This document shows, in pieces, positions 52,322-64,000 of a stretch of DNA of 64,000 bases. Source of the DNA: Hydractinia symbiolongicarpus (Eukaryota; Cnidaria; Hydrozoa; Anthoathecata; Hydractiniidae); contig NC_079884.1 in NCBI RefSeq assembly GCF_029227915.1, positions 28,460,001-28,524,000 on the forward strand. Direction: 5' to 3'. Below the pieces are notes generated by a model. It worked only from the letters and a program-made list of their open reading frames with translations, was not told the DNA's origin and did not search any database. Position 1 is the stretch's first letter, and each line of letters opens with the position of its first letter. The translations under genes were made by a program, and so were the position numbers.

Positions 52322-53439
52322 GTTCTGTCACATATTCGTACCAATATGTATTTAGCGATAGTATTCGGATATTACTAGGTTTCATCGCTTTTAACAGTGA
52401 AACGCTTGACTGTGGGACTTAATTGAACTGATTTTGGATTTTGACCTTGTAAATGTGATAAATGAGCCAGTTTGACTACAAGAAATAACATTCTTCTTAA
52501 TTTGACATGATTGCTGGAACTCAGCGATTACAGTTGTCGCTGTGGTAGCGCTTTATTGAAAAATTAAGACAAATAAGTCATTTTTTACTGTGGGACCAAT
52601 CCTAGCCGTTAGCCCGCGCTGAAGAAATAGAGACAGTTTCAAAAACTACTTTTCATTGACTTTCTAACGGTGCCAATCCGTTTCAGTTACAACGGTTGTG
52701 TCACATATTCATACCAACATGTATTTAGCGATAGTATCCGGATATTACTAGGTTGCATCGCTTTTAACAGTGAAACGCTTGACTGTGGGACTTAATTGAA
52801 CTGATTTTGGACTTTGACCTTATAAATGTGATAAATGAGCTAGTTTGACTACAAGAAATAACATTCTTCTTAATTTGACATGATTGCTGGAACTCAGCGA
52901 TTACACTGGGCGCTGTGGTAGCACTTTATTAAAAAATTAATATAAATAAGTCATTTTTTACTGTGGGACCAATCCTAGCCGTTATCGTGCGCTGAAGAAA
53001 TAGAGACAGTTTTTAAAACTACCTTTCATTGACTTTCTAACGGTGTCAATCCGTTTGAGTTACAACAGTTGCGTCACATATTCGTAGCAAAATGTATTTG
53101 GTGATTTTCTTGCGTTATTACTAAGTTGTATTGCTTTTAACAGTGAAACGGTTGACTGTGGGAATAAATAGAACTGATTCTGGACTTGACCTTATAAATG
53201 TAATAACTGAGTCAATTGGTGTCCAAAGAATAAAACTCTTCTTAATTTGACATGATTGCTGGAATTCAGCGGTTACATTAGGCTCTGTGGTAGCGCTTTA
53301 TTTAAAAATTTAGATAAATATGTCTTTTCTTACTGTGGGACCAATCGTGGCCGTTAGCACGCGCTGAATAAATAGGAACACTTCCAAAGACTACATTTCA
53401 TTGACTTTCTAGCGGTATAAGTCCGTTTGAGTTACAACG
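52322..53439 (+). repeat. Trimer derivative D/G-H/I-E (1118 bp)
   Basis: Boxes: D/G chimera 52322, H/I chimera 52695, E 53068. CAGTTGTCGCTG at 51413 and 52531 are 1118 bp apart. The D/G monomer keeps D marks up to GAGCCAG (52464-52470) and then has G marks (TTCTTCTTAA, CAGTTGTCGC). The crossover lies in the shared stretch at about 52469-52493. F is deleted, and H and I remain fused as in the preceding pentamer. Confidence 0.88.
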
Positions 53440-55675
53440 GTTCTGTCACATATTCGTACCAATATGTATTTAGCGATAGTATTCGGATATTACTAGGTTG
53501 CATCGCTTTTAACAGTGAAACGCTTGACTGTGGGACTTAATTGAACTGATTTTGGATTTTGACCTTGTAAATGTGATAAATGAGCCAGTTTGACTACAAG
53601 AAATAACATTCCTCCTAATTTGACATGATTGCTGGAACTCAGCGATTACACTGGTCACTGTGGTAGCGCTTTATTACAAAATTAAGATAAACAAGTCATT
53701 TTTTACTGTGGGACCAATCCTAGCCGTTAACTCGCGCTGAAGAAATAAAGACAGTTTCAGAAACTACATTTCATGTACTTTCTAACGGTGTCAATCCGTT
53801 TGAGTTACAACGGTTGCGTCAAATATTCGTACCAACATGTATTTAGCGATATTTTTCCGCTACTACTAGGTTCCATCGCTTTTAACAGTGAAACGATTGA
53901 CTGTGGGACTTGATTGAACTGATTTTGGACTGTGACCTTATAAATGTGAAAGCGAGACAATTGCTCTTCAAGAAATAACATTCTTCCTAATTTGACATGA
54001 TTGCTAGAACTCAGCGATTACACTGGTCACTGTGGTAGCGCTTTATTACAAAATTAAGATAAACAAGTCATTTTATACTGTGGGACCAATCCTAGCCGTT
54101 AGCTCGCGCTGAAGAAATAGAGACAGTTTCAAATACTATATTTCACTGACTTTCTAACGGTGTCAGTCCGTTTGAGTTACAACGGTTGCGTCACATATTC
54201 GTACCAACATGTATTTAGCGATAGTATTCGGATATTGCTAGGTTGCATCGCTTTTAACAGTGAAACGCTTGACTGTGGGACTTATTTGAACTGATTTTGG
54301 ACTTTGACCTTATAAATGTGATAAATGAGCTAGTTTGACTACAAGAAATAACATTCTTCTTAATTTGACATGATTGCTGGAACTCAGCGATTACAGTTGT
54401 CGCTGTGGTAGCGCTTTATTGAAAAATTAAGACAAATAAGTCATTTTTTACTGTGGGACCAATCCTAGCCGTTAGCCCGCGCTGAAGAAATAGAGACAGT
54501 TTCAAAAACTACTTTTCATTGACTTTCTAACGGTGTCAATCCCTTTCAGTTACAACGGTTGCGTCACATATTCGTACCAACAAGTATTTGGTGATTTTCT
54601 TCCAATATTACTAAGTTGTATTGCTTTTAACAGTGAAACGATTAACTGTGGGAATAAATAGAACTGATTCTGGACTGTGATCTTATAAATGTGATAAATC
54701 AGTCAATTGTTGTCCAAAGAATAACATTCTTCTTAATTTGACATGATTGCTGGAATTCAGCGAATACATTAGGCTCTGTGGTAGCGCTTTATTAAAAAAT
54801 TAAGATAAATAAGTCATTTTTTACTGTGGGACCAATCCTAGCCGTTAGCTCGCGCTGAAGAAATAGAGACAGTTTCAAAAACTACTTTTCATTGACTTTC
54901 TCACGGTGTCAATCCGTTTGAGTTACAACGGTTGTGTCGCATATTCATACCAACATGTATTTAGCGATAGTATCCGGATATTACTAGGTTGCATCGCTTT
55001 TAACAGTGAAACGCTTGACTGTGGGACTTAATTGAACTGATTTTGGACTTTGACCTTATAAATGTGATAAATGAGCTAGTTTGACTACTAGAAATAACAT
55101 TCTTCTTAATTTGACATGATTGCTGGAACTCAGCGATTACACTGGGCGCTGTGGTAGCACTTTATTAAAAAATTAAGAAAAATAAGTCATTTTTTACTGT
55201 GGGACCAATCCTAGCCGTTATCGTGCGCTGAAGAAATAGAGACAGTTTTTAAAACTACCTTTCATTGACTTTCTAACGGGGTCAATCCGTTTGAGTTACA
55301 ACGGTTGCGTCACATATTCGTAGCAACATGTATTTGGTGATTTTCTTGCGTTATTACTAAGTTGTATTGCTTTTAACAGTGAAACGGTTGACTGTGGGAA
55401 TAAATAGAACTGATTCTGGACTTGACCTTATAAATGTAATAACTGAGTCAATTGGTGTCCAAAGAATAAAACTCTTCTTAATTTGACATGATTGCTGGAA
55501 TTCAGCGGTTACTTTAGGCTCTGTGGTAGCGCTTTATTTAAAAATTTAGATAAATATGTCTTTTCTTACTGTGGGACCAATCGTGGCCGTTAGCACGCGC
55601 TGAATAAATAGGAACACTTCCAAAGACTACATTTTATTGACTTTCTAGCGGTATAAGTCCGTTTGAGTTACAACG
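53440..55675 (+). repeat. Complete hexamer unit D-F-G-H-I-E (2236 bp)
   Basis: Boxes: D 53440, F 53813, G 54185, H 54558, I 54931, E 55304. All six types are intact. E here has GGACTTGACC (one base shorter than GGACTGTGACC), a mark shared by the E monomers at 50087, 51950, 53068, 55304 and 56795 and absent from those at 60896, 61642 and 63133. Confidence 0.9.
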
Positions 55676-57166
55676 GTTCTGTCACATATTCGTACCAATA
55701 TGTATTTAGCGATAGTATTCGGATATTACTAGGTTGCATCGCTTTTAACAGTGAAACGCTTGACTGTGGGACTTAATTGAACTGATTTTGGACTTTGACC
55801 TTATAAATGTGATAAATGAGCTAGTTTGACTACAAGAAATAACATTCTTCTTAATTTGACATGATTGCTGGAACTCAGCGATTACAGTTGTCGCTGTGGT
55901 AGCGCTTTATTGAAAAATTAAGACAAATAAGTCATTTTTTACTGTGGGACCAATCCTAGCCGTTAGCCCGTACTGAAGAAATAGAGACAGTTTCAAAAAC
56001 TACTTTTCATTGACTTTCTAACGGTGTCAATCCGTTTCAGTTACAACGGTTGCGTCACATATTCGTACCAACAAGTATTTGGTGATTTTCTTCCAATATT
56101 ACTAAGTTGTATTGCTTTTAACAGTGAAACGATTAACTGTGGGAATAAATAGAACTGATTCTGGACTGTGATCTTATAAATGTGATAAATCAGTCAATTG
56201 TTGTCCAAAGAATAACATTCTTCTTAATTTGACATGATTGCTGGAATTCAGCGAATACATTAGGCTCTGTGGTAGCGCTTTATTAAAAAATTAAGATAAA
56301 TAAGTCATTTTTTACTGTGGGACCAATCCTAGCCGTTAGCTCGCGCTGAAGAAATAGAGACAGTTTCAAAAACTACTTTTCATTGACTTTCTCACGGTGT
56401 CAATCCGTTTGAGTTACAACGGTTGTGTCGCATATTCATACCAACATGTATTTAGCGATAGTATCCGGATATTACTAGGTTGCATCGCTTTTAACAGTGA
56501 AACGCTTGACTGTGGGACTTAATTGAACTGATTTTGGACTTTGACCTTATAAATGTGATAAATGAGCTAGTTTGACTACTAGAAATAACATTCTTCTTAA
56601 TTTGACATGATTGCTGGAACTCAGCGATTACACTGGGCGCTGTGGTAGCACTTTATTAAAAAATTAAGAAAAATAAGTCATTTTTTACTGTGGGACCAAT
56701 CCTAGCCGTTATCGTGCGCTGAAGAAATAGAGACAGTTTTTAAAACTACCTTTCATTGACTTTCTAACGGTGTCAATCCGTTTGAGTTACAACGGTTGCG
56801 TCACATATTCGTAGCAACATGTATTTAGTGATTTTCTTGCGTTATTACTAAGTTGTATTGCTTTTAACAGTGAAACGGTTGACTGTGGGAATAAATAGAA
56901 CTGATTCTGGACTTGACCTTATAAATGTAATAACTGAGTCAATTGGTGTCCAAAGAATAAAACTCTTCTTAATTTGACATGATTGCTGGAATTCAGCGGT
57001 TACTTTAGGCTCTGTGGTAGCGCTTTATTTAAAAATTTAGATAAATATGTCTTTTCTTACTGTGGGACCAATCGTGGCCGTTAGCACGCGCTGAATAAAT
57101 AGGAACACTTCCAAAGACTACATTTCATTGACTTTCTAGCGGTATAAGTCCGTTTGAGTTACAACG
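55676..57166 (+). repeat. Tetramer derivative D/G-H-I-E (1491 bp)
   Basis: Boxes: D/G chimera 55676, H 56049, I 56422, E 56795. F is deleted by fusion of D to G. The crossover is at about 55776-55791: D-type GACTTAATTG is followed by G-type GGACTTTGACCTTA. That is a different point from the D/G fusion at 52322. The duplicated tetramer spans about 54300-55790 and 55791-57281. Differences include CCCTTTCAG near 54541, CCCGTACTGAAG near 55967, and CGACAGTATTC near 57202. Confidence 0.88.
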
Positions 57167-59030
57167 GTTCTGTCACATATTCGTACCAATATGTATTTAG
57201 CGACAGTATTCGGATATTACTAGGTTGCATCGCTTTTAACAGTGAAACGCTTGACTGTGGGACTTAATTGAACTGATTTTGGATTTTGACCTTGTAAATG
57301 TGATAAATGAGCCAGTTTGACTACAAGAAATAACATTTCTCCTAATTTGACATGATTGCTGGAACTCAGCGATTACACTGGTCACTGTGGTAGCGCTTTA
57401 ATACAAAATTAAGATAAACAAGTCATTTTTTACTGTGGGACCAATCCTAGCCGTTAACTCGCGCTGAAGAAATAAAGACAGTTTCAGAAACTACATTTCA
57501 TGTACTTTCTAACGGTGTCAATCCGTTTGAGTTACAACGGTTGCGTCAAATATTCGTACCAACATGTATTTAGCGATATTTTTCCGCTACTACTAGGTTC
57601 CATCGCTTTTAACAGTGAAACGATTGACTGTGGGACTTGATTGAACTGATTTTGGACTGTGACCTTATAAATGTGAAAGCGAGACAATTGCTCTTCAAGA
57701 AATAACATTCTTCCTAATTTGACATGATTGCTAGAACTCAGCGATTACACTGGTCACTCTGGTAGCGCTTTATTACAAAATTAAGATAAACAAGTCATTC
57801 TATACTGTGGGACCAATCCTAGCCGTTAGCTCGCGCTGAAGAAATAGAGACAGTTTCAAATACTACATTTCACTGACTTTCTAACGGTGTCAGTCCGTTT
57901 GAGTTACAACGGTTGCGTCACATATTCGTACCAACATGTATTTAGCGATAGTATTCGGATATTGCTAGGTTGCATCGCTTTTAACAGTGAAACGCTTGAC
58001 TGTGGGACTTATTTGAACTGATTTTGGACTTTGACCTTATAAATGTGATAAATGAGCTAGTTTGACTACAAGAAATAACATTCTTTTTAATTTGACATGA
58101 TTGCTGGAACTCAGCGATTACAGTTGTCGCTGTGGTAGCGCTTTATTGAAAAATTAAGACAAATAAGTCATTTTTTACTGTGGGACCAATCCTAGCCGTT
58201 AGCCCGCGCTGAAGAAATAGAGACAGTTTCAAAAACTACTTTTCATTGACTTTCTAACGGTGTCAATCCGTTTCAGTTACAACGGTTGCGTCACATATTC
58301 GTACCAACAAGTATTTGGTGATTTTCTTCCAATATTACTAAGTTGTATTGCTTTTAACAGTGAAACGATTAACTGTGGGAATAAATAGAACTGATTCTGG
58401 ACTGTGATCTTATAAATGTGATAAATCAGTCAATTGTTGTCCAAAGAATAACATTCTTCTTAATTTGACATGATTGCTGGAATTCAGCGAATACATTAGG
58501 CTCTGTGGTAGCGCTTTATTAAAAAATTAAGATAAATAAGTCATTTTTTACTGTGGGACCAATCCTAGCCGTTAGCTCGCGCTGAAGAAATAGAGACAGT
58601 TTCAAAAACTACTTTTCATTGACTTTCTCACGGTGTCAATCCGTTTGAGTTACAACGGTTGTGTCACATATTCATACCAACATGTATTTAGCGATAGTAT
58701 CCGGATATTACTAGGTTGCATCGCTTTTAACAGTGAAACGCTTGACTGTGGGACTTAATTGAACTGATTTTGGACTTTGACCTTATAAATGTGATAAATG
58801 AGCTAGTTTGACTACAAGAAATAACATTCTTCTTAATTTGACATGATTGCTGGAACTCAGCGATTACACTGGGCGCTGTGGTAGCACTTTATTAAAAAAT
58901 TAAGATAAATAAGTCATTTTTTACTGTGGGACCAATCCTAGCCGTCGGCTCGCGCTGAAGAAATAGAGACAGTTTCAAAAACTACATTTCATTTACTTTC
59001 TAACGGTGCCAATACGTTTGTGTTACAACG
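57167..59030 (+). repeat. Hexamer lacking its E, D-F-G-H-I
   Basis: Boxes: D 57167, F 57540, G 57912, H 58285, I 58658. The next monomer at 59031 is a different type with CCGTCGGCTCG upstream, so the regular order breaks here instead of passing to E. Confidence 0.85.
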
Positions 59031-60149
59031 GTTGCGTCACATATTTGTACCAACATTTATTTAGTGATTTTCTTCCGATATTACTAAGTTGTATTGCTTT
59101 TAACAGTGAAACGATTGACTGTGGGAATTAATAGAACTGATTCTGGACTGCAACCTTATAAATGTGATAAATGAGTCAATTGGTGTCCAAAGAATGACAT
59201 TCTTCTTAATTTGACATGATTGCTGGAATTCAGTTAAAACATTAGGCTCTGTGGTAGCGCTTTATATAAAAATTTAGATAAATAAGTCTTTTCTTACTGT
59301 GGGACCAATCCTGGTCGTTAGCACGCGCTGAATAAATAGGAACAGTTCCAAAGACCACATTTCATTGAATTTCTAGCGGTATAAGTCCGTTTGAGTTACA
59401 ACGGTTCTGTCACATATTCGTACCAATATGTATTTAGCGATAGTATTCGGATATTACTAGGTTGCATCGCTTTTAACAGTGAAACGCTTGACTGTGGGAC
59501 TTAATTGAACTGATTTTGGATTTTGACCTTGTAAATGTGAGAAATAAGCCAGTTTGACTACAAGAAATAACATTCCTCCTAATTTGTCATGATTGCTGGA
59601 ACTCAGCGATTACACTGGTCACTGTGGTAGCGCTTTATTAGAAGATTAAGATAAACAAGTCATTCTTTACTGTGGGACCAATCCTAGCCGTTAACTCGCG
59701 CTGAAGAAATAAAGACAGTTTCAGAAACTACCTTTCATGTACTTTCTAACGGTGTCAGTCCGTTTGAGTTACAACGGTTGCGTCACATATTCGTACCAAC
59801 ATGTATTTAGCGATAGTATTCGGATATTGCTAGGTTGCATCGCTTTTAACAGTGAAACGCTTGACTGTGGGACTTATTTGAACTGATTTTGGACTGTGAC
59901 CTTATAAATGTGATAAATGAGCTAGTTTGACTACAAGAAATAACATTCTTCTTAATTTGACATGATTGCTGGAACTCAGCGATTACAGTGGGCGCTGTGG
60001 TAGCGCTTTATTGAAAAATTAAGACAAATAAGTCATTTTTTACTGTGGGACCAATCCTTGCCATTAGCTCGCGCTGAAGAAATAGAGGCAGTTTCAAAAA
60101 CTACTTTTCATTGACTTTCTAACGGTGTCAATCCGTTTGAGTTACAACG
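59031..60149 (+). repeat. Boundary monomers: J/L chimera, D, F/G chimera
   Basis: The box at 59031 has J marks (CATTTACTTTCTAACGG, AACATTTATTTAG, TTAATAGAACTG). After about 59175 it turns into the L pattern (GAGTCAATTGGTGTCC, then AAAACATTAGGCTC). D follows at 59404. At 59777 comes an F/G chimera with TTTCAGAAACTACC upstream and GTCAGTCCG plus GGATATTGCTAGG downstream. The zone joins the D-F-G-H-I-E family to the shorter units at the right edge. Confidence 0.78.
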
Positions 60150-63100
60150 GTTGCGTCACATATTCGTACCAACAAGTATTTGGTGATTTTCTTCCAATAT
60201 TACTAAGTTGTATTGCTTTCAACAGTGAAAAGATTAACTGTGGGAATAAATAGAACTGATTCTGGACTGTGATCTTATAAATGTGATAAATCAGTCAATT
60301 GTTGTCCAAAGAATAACATTCTTCTTAATTTGACATGATTGCTGGAATTCAGCGAATACATTAGGCTCTGTGGTAGCGCTTTATTAAAAAATTAAGATAA
60401 ATAAGTCATTTTTTACTGTGGGACCAATCCTAGCCGTTAGCTCGCGCTAAAGAAATAGAGACAGTTTCAAAAACTACTTTTCATTGACTTTCTCACGGTG
60501 TCAATCCGTTTCAGTTACAACGGTTGTGTCACATATTCATACCAACATGTATTTAGCGATAGTATTCGGATATTACTAGGTTGCATCGCTTTTAACAGTG
60601 AAACGCTTGACTGTGAGACTTAATTGAACTGATTTTGGACTTTGACCTTATAAATGTGATAAATGAGCTAGTTTGACTACAAGAAATAACATTCTTCTTA
60701 AGTTGACATGATTGCTGGAACTCAGCGATTACACTGGGTGCTGTGGTAGCACTTTATTAAAAAATTAAGATAAATAAGTCATTTTTTACTGTGGGACCAA
60801 TCCTAGCCGTTATCGTGCGCTGAAGAAATAGAGTCAGTTTTTAAAACTACCTTTCATTGACTTTCTAACGGTGTCAATCCGTTTGAGTTACAACGGTTGC
60901 GTCACATATTCGTAGCAACATGTATTTGGTGATTTTCTTGCGTTATTACTAAGTTGTATTGCTTTTAACAGTGAAACGGTTGACTGTGGGAATAAATAGA
61001 ACTGATTCTGGACTGTGACCTTTTAAATGTAATAACTGAGTCAATTGGTGTCCAAAGAATAAAACTCTTCTTAATTTGACATGATTGCTGGAATTCAGCG
61101 GTTACATTAGGCTCTGTGGTAGCGCTTTATTAAAAAATTAAGATAAATAAGTCATTTTTTACTGTGGGACCAATCCTAGCCGTTAACTCGCGCTGAAGAA
61201 ATAAAGACAGTTTCAGAAACTACATTTCATGTACTTTCTAACGGTGTCAGTCCGTTTGAGTTACAACGGTTGCGTCACATATTCGTACCAACATGTATTT
61301 AGCGATAGTATTCGGATATTGCTAGGTTGCATCGCTTTTAACAGTGAAACGCTTGACTGTGGGACTTATTTGAACTGATTTTGGACTGTGACCTTATAAA
61401 TGTGATTAATGAGCTAGTTTGACTACAAGAAATAACATTCTTCTTAATTTGACATGATTGCTGGAACTCAGCGATTACAGTGGGCGCTGTGGTAGCGCTT
61501 TATTGAAAAATTAAGACAAATAAGTCATTTTTTACTGTGGGACCAATCCTAGCCGTTATCGTGCGCTGAAGAAATAGAGACAGTTTTTAAAACTACCTTT
61601 CATTGACTTTCTAACGGTGTCAATCCGTTTGAGTTACAACGGTTGCGTCACATATTCGTAGCAACATGTATTTGGTGATTTTCTTGCGTTATTACTAAGT
61701 TGTATTGCTTTTAACAGTGAAACGGTTGACTGTGGGAATAAATAGAACTGATTCTGGACTGTGACCTTTTAAATGTAATAACTGAGTCAATTGGTGTCCA
61801 AAGAATAAAACTCTTCTTAATTTGACATGATTGCTGGAATTCAGCGGTTACATTAGGCTCTGTGGTAGCGCTTTATTAAAAAATTAAGATAAATAAGTCA
61901 TTTTTTACTGTGGGACCAATCCTAGCCGTTAACTCGCGCTGAAGAAATAAAGACAGTTTCAGAAACTACATTTCATGTACTTTCTAACGGTGTCAGTCCG
62001 TTTGAGTTACAACGGTTGCGTCACATATTCGTACCAACATGTATTTAGCGATAGTATTCGGATATTGCTAGGTTGCATCGCTTTTAACAGTGAAACGCTT
62101 GACTGTGGGACTTATTTGAACTGATTTTGGACTGTGACCTTATAAATGTGATTAATGAGCTAGTTTGACTACAAGAAATAACATTCTTCTTAATTTGACA
62201 TGATTGCTGGAACTCAGCGATTACAGTGGGCGCTGTGGTAGCGCTTTATTGAAAAATTAAGACAAATAAGTCATTTTTTACTGTGGGACCAATCCTAGCC
62301 GTTAGCTCGCGCTGAAGAAATAGAGGCAGTTTCAAAAACTACTTTTCATTGACTTTCTAACGGTGTCAATCCGTTTGAGTTACAACGGTTGCGTCACATA
62401 TTCGTACCAACAAGTATTTGGTGATTTTCTTCCAATATTACTAAGTTGTATTGCTTTCAACAGTGAAAAGATTAACTGTGGGAATAAATAGAACTGATTC
62501 TGGACTGTGATCTTATAAATGTGATAAATCAGTCAATTGTTGTCCAAAGAATAACATTCTTCTTAATTTGACATGATTGCTGGAATTCAGCGAATACATT
62601 AGGCTCTGTGGTAGCGCTTTATTAAAAAATTAAGATAAATAAGTCATTTTTTACTGTGGGACCAATCCTAGCCGTTAGCTCGCGCTGAAGAAATAGAGAC
62701 AGTTTCAAAAACTACTTTTCATTGACTTTCTCACGGTGTCAATCCGTTTCAGTTACAACGGTTGTGTCACATATTCATACCAACATGTATTTAGCGATAG
62801 TATTCGGATATTACTAGGTTGCATCGCTTTTAACAGTGAAACGCTTGACTGTGAGACTTAATTGAACTGATTTTGGACTTTGACCTTATAAATGTGATAA
62901 ATGAGCTAGTTTGACTACAAGAAATAACATTCTTCTTAAGTTGACATGATTGCTGGAACTCAGCGATTACACTGGGCGCTGTGGTAGCACTTTATTAAAA
63001 ATTAAGATAAATAAGTCATTTTTTACTGTGGGACCAATCCTAGCCGTTATCGTGCGCTGAAGAAATAGAGACAGTTTTTAAAACTACCTTTCATTGACTT

Positions 63101-64000
63101 TCTAACGGTGTCAATCCGTTTGAGTTACAACGGTTGCGTCACATATTCGTAGCAACATGTATTTGGTGATTTTCTTGCGTTATTACTAAGTTGTATTGCT
63201 TTTAACAGTGAAACGGTTGACTGTGGGAATAAATAGAACTGATTCTGGACTGTGACCTTTTAAATGTAATGACTGAGTCAATTGGTGTCCAAAGAATAAA
63301 ACTCTTCTTAATTTGACATGATTGCTGGAATTCAGCGGTTACATTAGGCTCTGTGGTAGCGCTTTATTAAAAAATTAAGATAAATAAGTCATTTTTTACT
63401 GTGGGACCAATCCTAGCCGTTAGTTCCCGCTGAAGAAATAGAGACAGTTTCAAAAACTACTTTTCATTGACTTTCTCACGGTGTCAATCCGTTTCAGTTA
63501 CAACGGTTGTGTCACATATTCATACCAACATGTATTTAGCGATAGTATTCGGATATTACTAGGTTGCATTGCTTTTAACAGTGAAACGCTTGACTGTGAG
63601 ACTTAATTGAACTGATTTTGGACTTTGACCTTATAAATGTGATAAATGAGCTAGTTTGACTACAAGAAATAACATTCTTCTTAATTTGACATGATTGCTG
63701 GAACTCAACGATTACACTGGGCGCTGTGGTAGCACTTTATTAAAAAATTAAGATAAATAAGTCATTTTTTACTGTGGGACCAATCCTAGCCGTTATCGTG
63801 CGCTGAAGAAATAGAGACAGTTTTTAAAACTACCTTTCATTGACTTTCTAACGGTGTCAATCCGTTTGAGTTACAACGGTTGCGTCACATATTCGTAGCA
63901 ACATGTATTTGGTGATTTTCTTGCGTTATTACTAAGTTGTATTGCTTTTAACAGTGAAACGGTTGACTGTGGGAATAAATAGAACTGATTCTGGACTGTG
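60150..64000 (+). repeat. Short-unit zone: H-I-E-F/G, E-F/G, H-I-E, I-E
   Basis: Boxes: H 60150, I 60523, E 60896, F/G 61269, E 61642, F/G 62015, H 62388, I 62761, E 63133, I 63506, E 63879. The E-F/G dimer at 60896 is repeated at 61642 (746 bp). H-I-E at 60150 is repeated at 62388 (2238 bp), sharing TAGAGGCAG and GTGAAAAGATTAACTG. At the right edge E-I-E gives a different 746-bp dimer. E here has GACCTTTTAAATG instead of GACCTTATAAATG. The array continues beyond the window. Confidence 0.87.

Larger units (their letters stand above)
1..64000 (+). repeat. Tandem satellite array, about 373-bp monomer, 174 boxes
   Basis: The window is a head-to-tail satellite. The first base of the box (GTTGCG or its variant, directly after ACAACG) lies at 81, 454, 827, 1200, 1572, 1945, 2318, 2691, 3064, 3437, 3809, 4182, 4555, 4928, 5301, 5674, 6047, 6419, 6792, 7165, 7538, 7911, 8284, 8656, 9029, 9402, 9775, 10148, 10520, 10892, and so on every 372-374 bp to 63879. 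Exceptions are four 207-bp intervals (from 27669, 29740, 41506, 47680) and one of 335 bp (from 48633). No interval is long enough to hold an insertion. All copies share one orientation. No open frame is long or conserved enough to be a gene, and no tRNA, rRNA or mobile element was seen. Both ends are cut inside the array. Centromeric or pericentromeric location is inferred from purity and higher-order organisation, not shown. Confidence 0.98.

Noticed and set aside
53440-53813. AATAAA words (GAATAAATAGG, GGGAATAAATAG) as polyadenylation signals
   Set aside because: They are common in AT-rich repeats, occur only in some types and have no associated gene.
1-64000. CRISPR-like regular repeats
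   Set aside because: Period and repeat length are far too great, and the intervening sequence is itself homologous between units. This is a satellite, not repeat-spacer DNA.
1-64000. Naming the satellite family or species
   Set aside because: Monomers near 360-380 bp occur in beetles, flies, fish and plants. I do not recognise this consensus, and a name would be a guess. A database search with one monomer would settle it.

Overview
The whole 64 kb window is one uninterrupted tandem satellite array. It holds no credible protein-coding gene, RNA gene, transposon or unique sequence. The monomer is about 373 bp and AT-rich. I located 174 copies of one conserved box (core TTGCGTCACATATTCGTACC), all on the + strand, so the array is strictly head-to-tail with no inversion. 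Box-to-box spacing is 372-374 bp everywhere except four 207-bp intervals and one 335-bp interval. Nothing is inserted anywhere, and both window edges lie inside the array. A pure, higher-order-organised satellite of this size points to a eukaryotic nuclear chromosome, most likely centromeric or pericentromeric heterochromatin. I do not recognise the satellite family and cannot name the species.

Layout. 1-4554: two nearly identical hexamers of 2237 bp. 4555-14246: older mixed monomers with short 2-, 3- and 6-monomer echoes. 14247-16577: a tetramer repeated at 1492 bp. 16857-19838: an octamer. About 19170-25310: a pentamer of 1864 bp in about 3.3 copies. About 26620-30761: two copies of a 2071-bp unit carrying a 207-bp truncated monomer. 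30762-34504: mixed monomers. About 34505-38733: a second, different 1864-bp pentamer. About 39200-42460 and 45373-48633: two copies of one segment 6173 bp apart, with two 2237-bp hexamers (about 41650-46123) nested between and overlapping them. 48260-64000: a family built from six monomer types in the order D-F-G-H-I-E, present as complete hexamers and as 5-, 4-, 3- and 2-monomer derivatives.

How it works as a system. The array looks like a record of unequal exchange. Shorter higher-order units arise where two monomer types are fused into one chimeric monomer, deleting the types between them, and the derivative is then itself duplicated. Several exchange points fall in or just downstream of the conserved box. 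The box is also the best candidate for a protein-binding or otherwise constrained element, because it stays nearly unchanged while other parts of the monomer drift. All repeat boundaries were found by reading and comparing sequence by eye. Unit lengths are exact where box positions are given; breakpoints are approximate.
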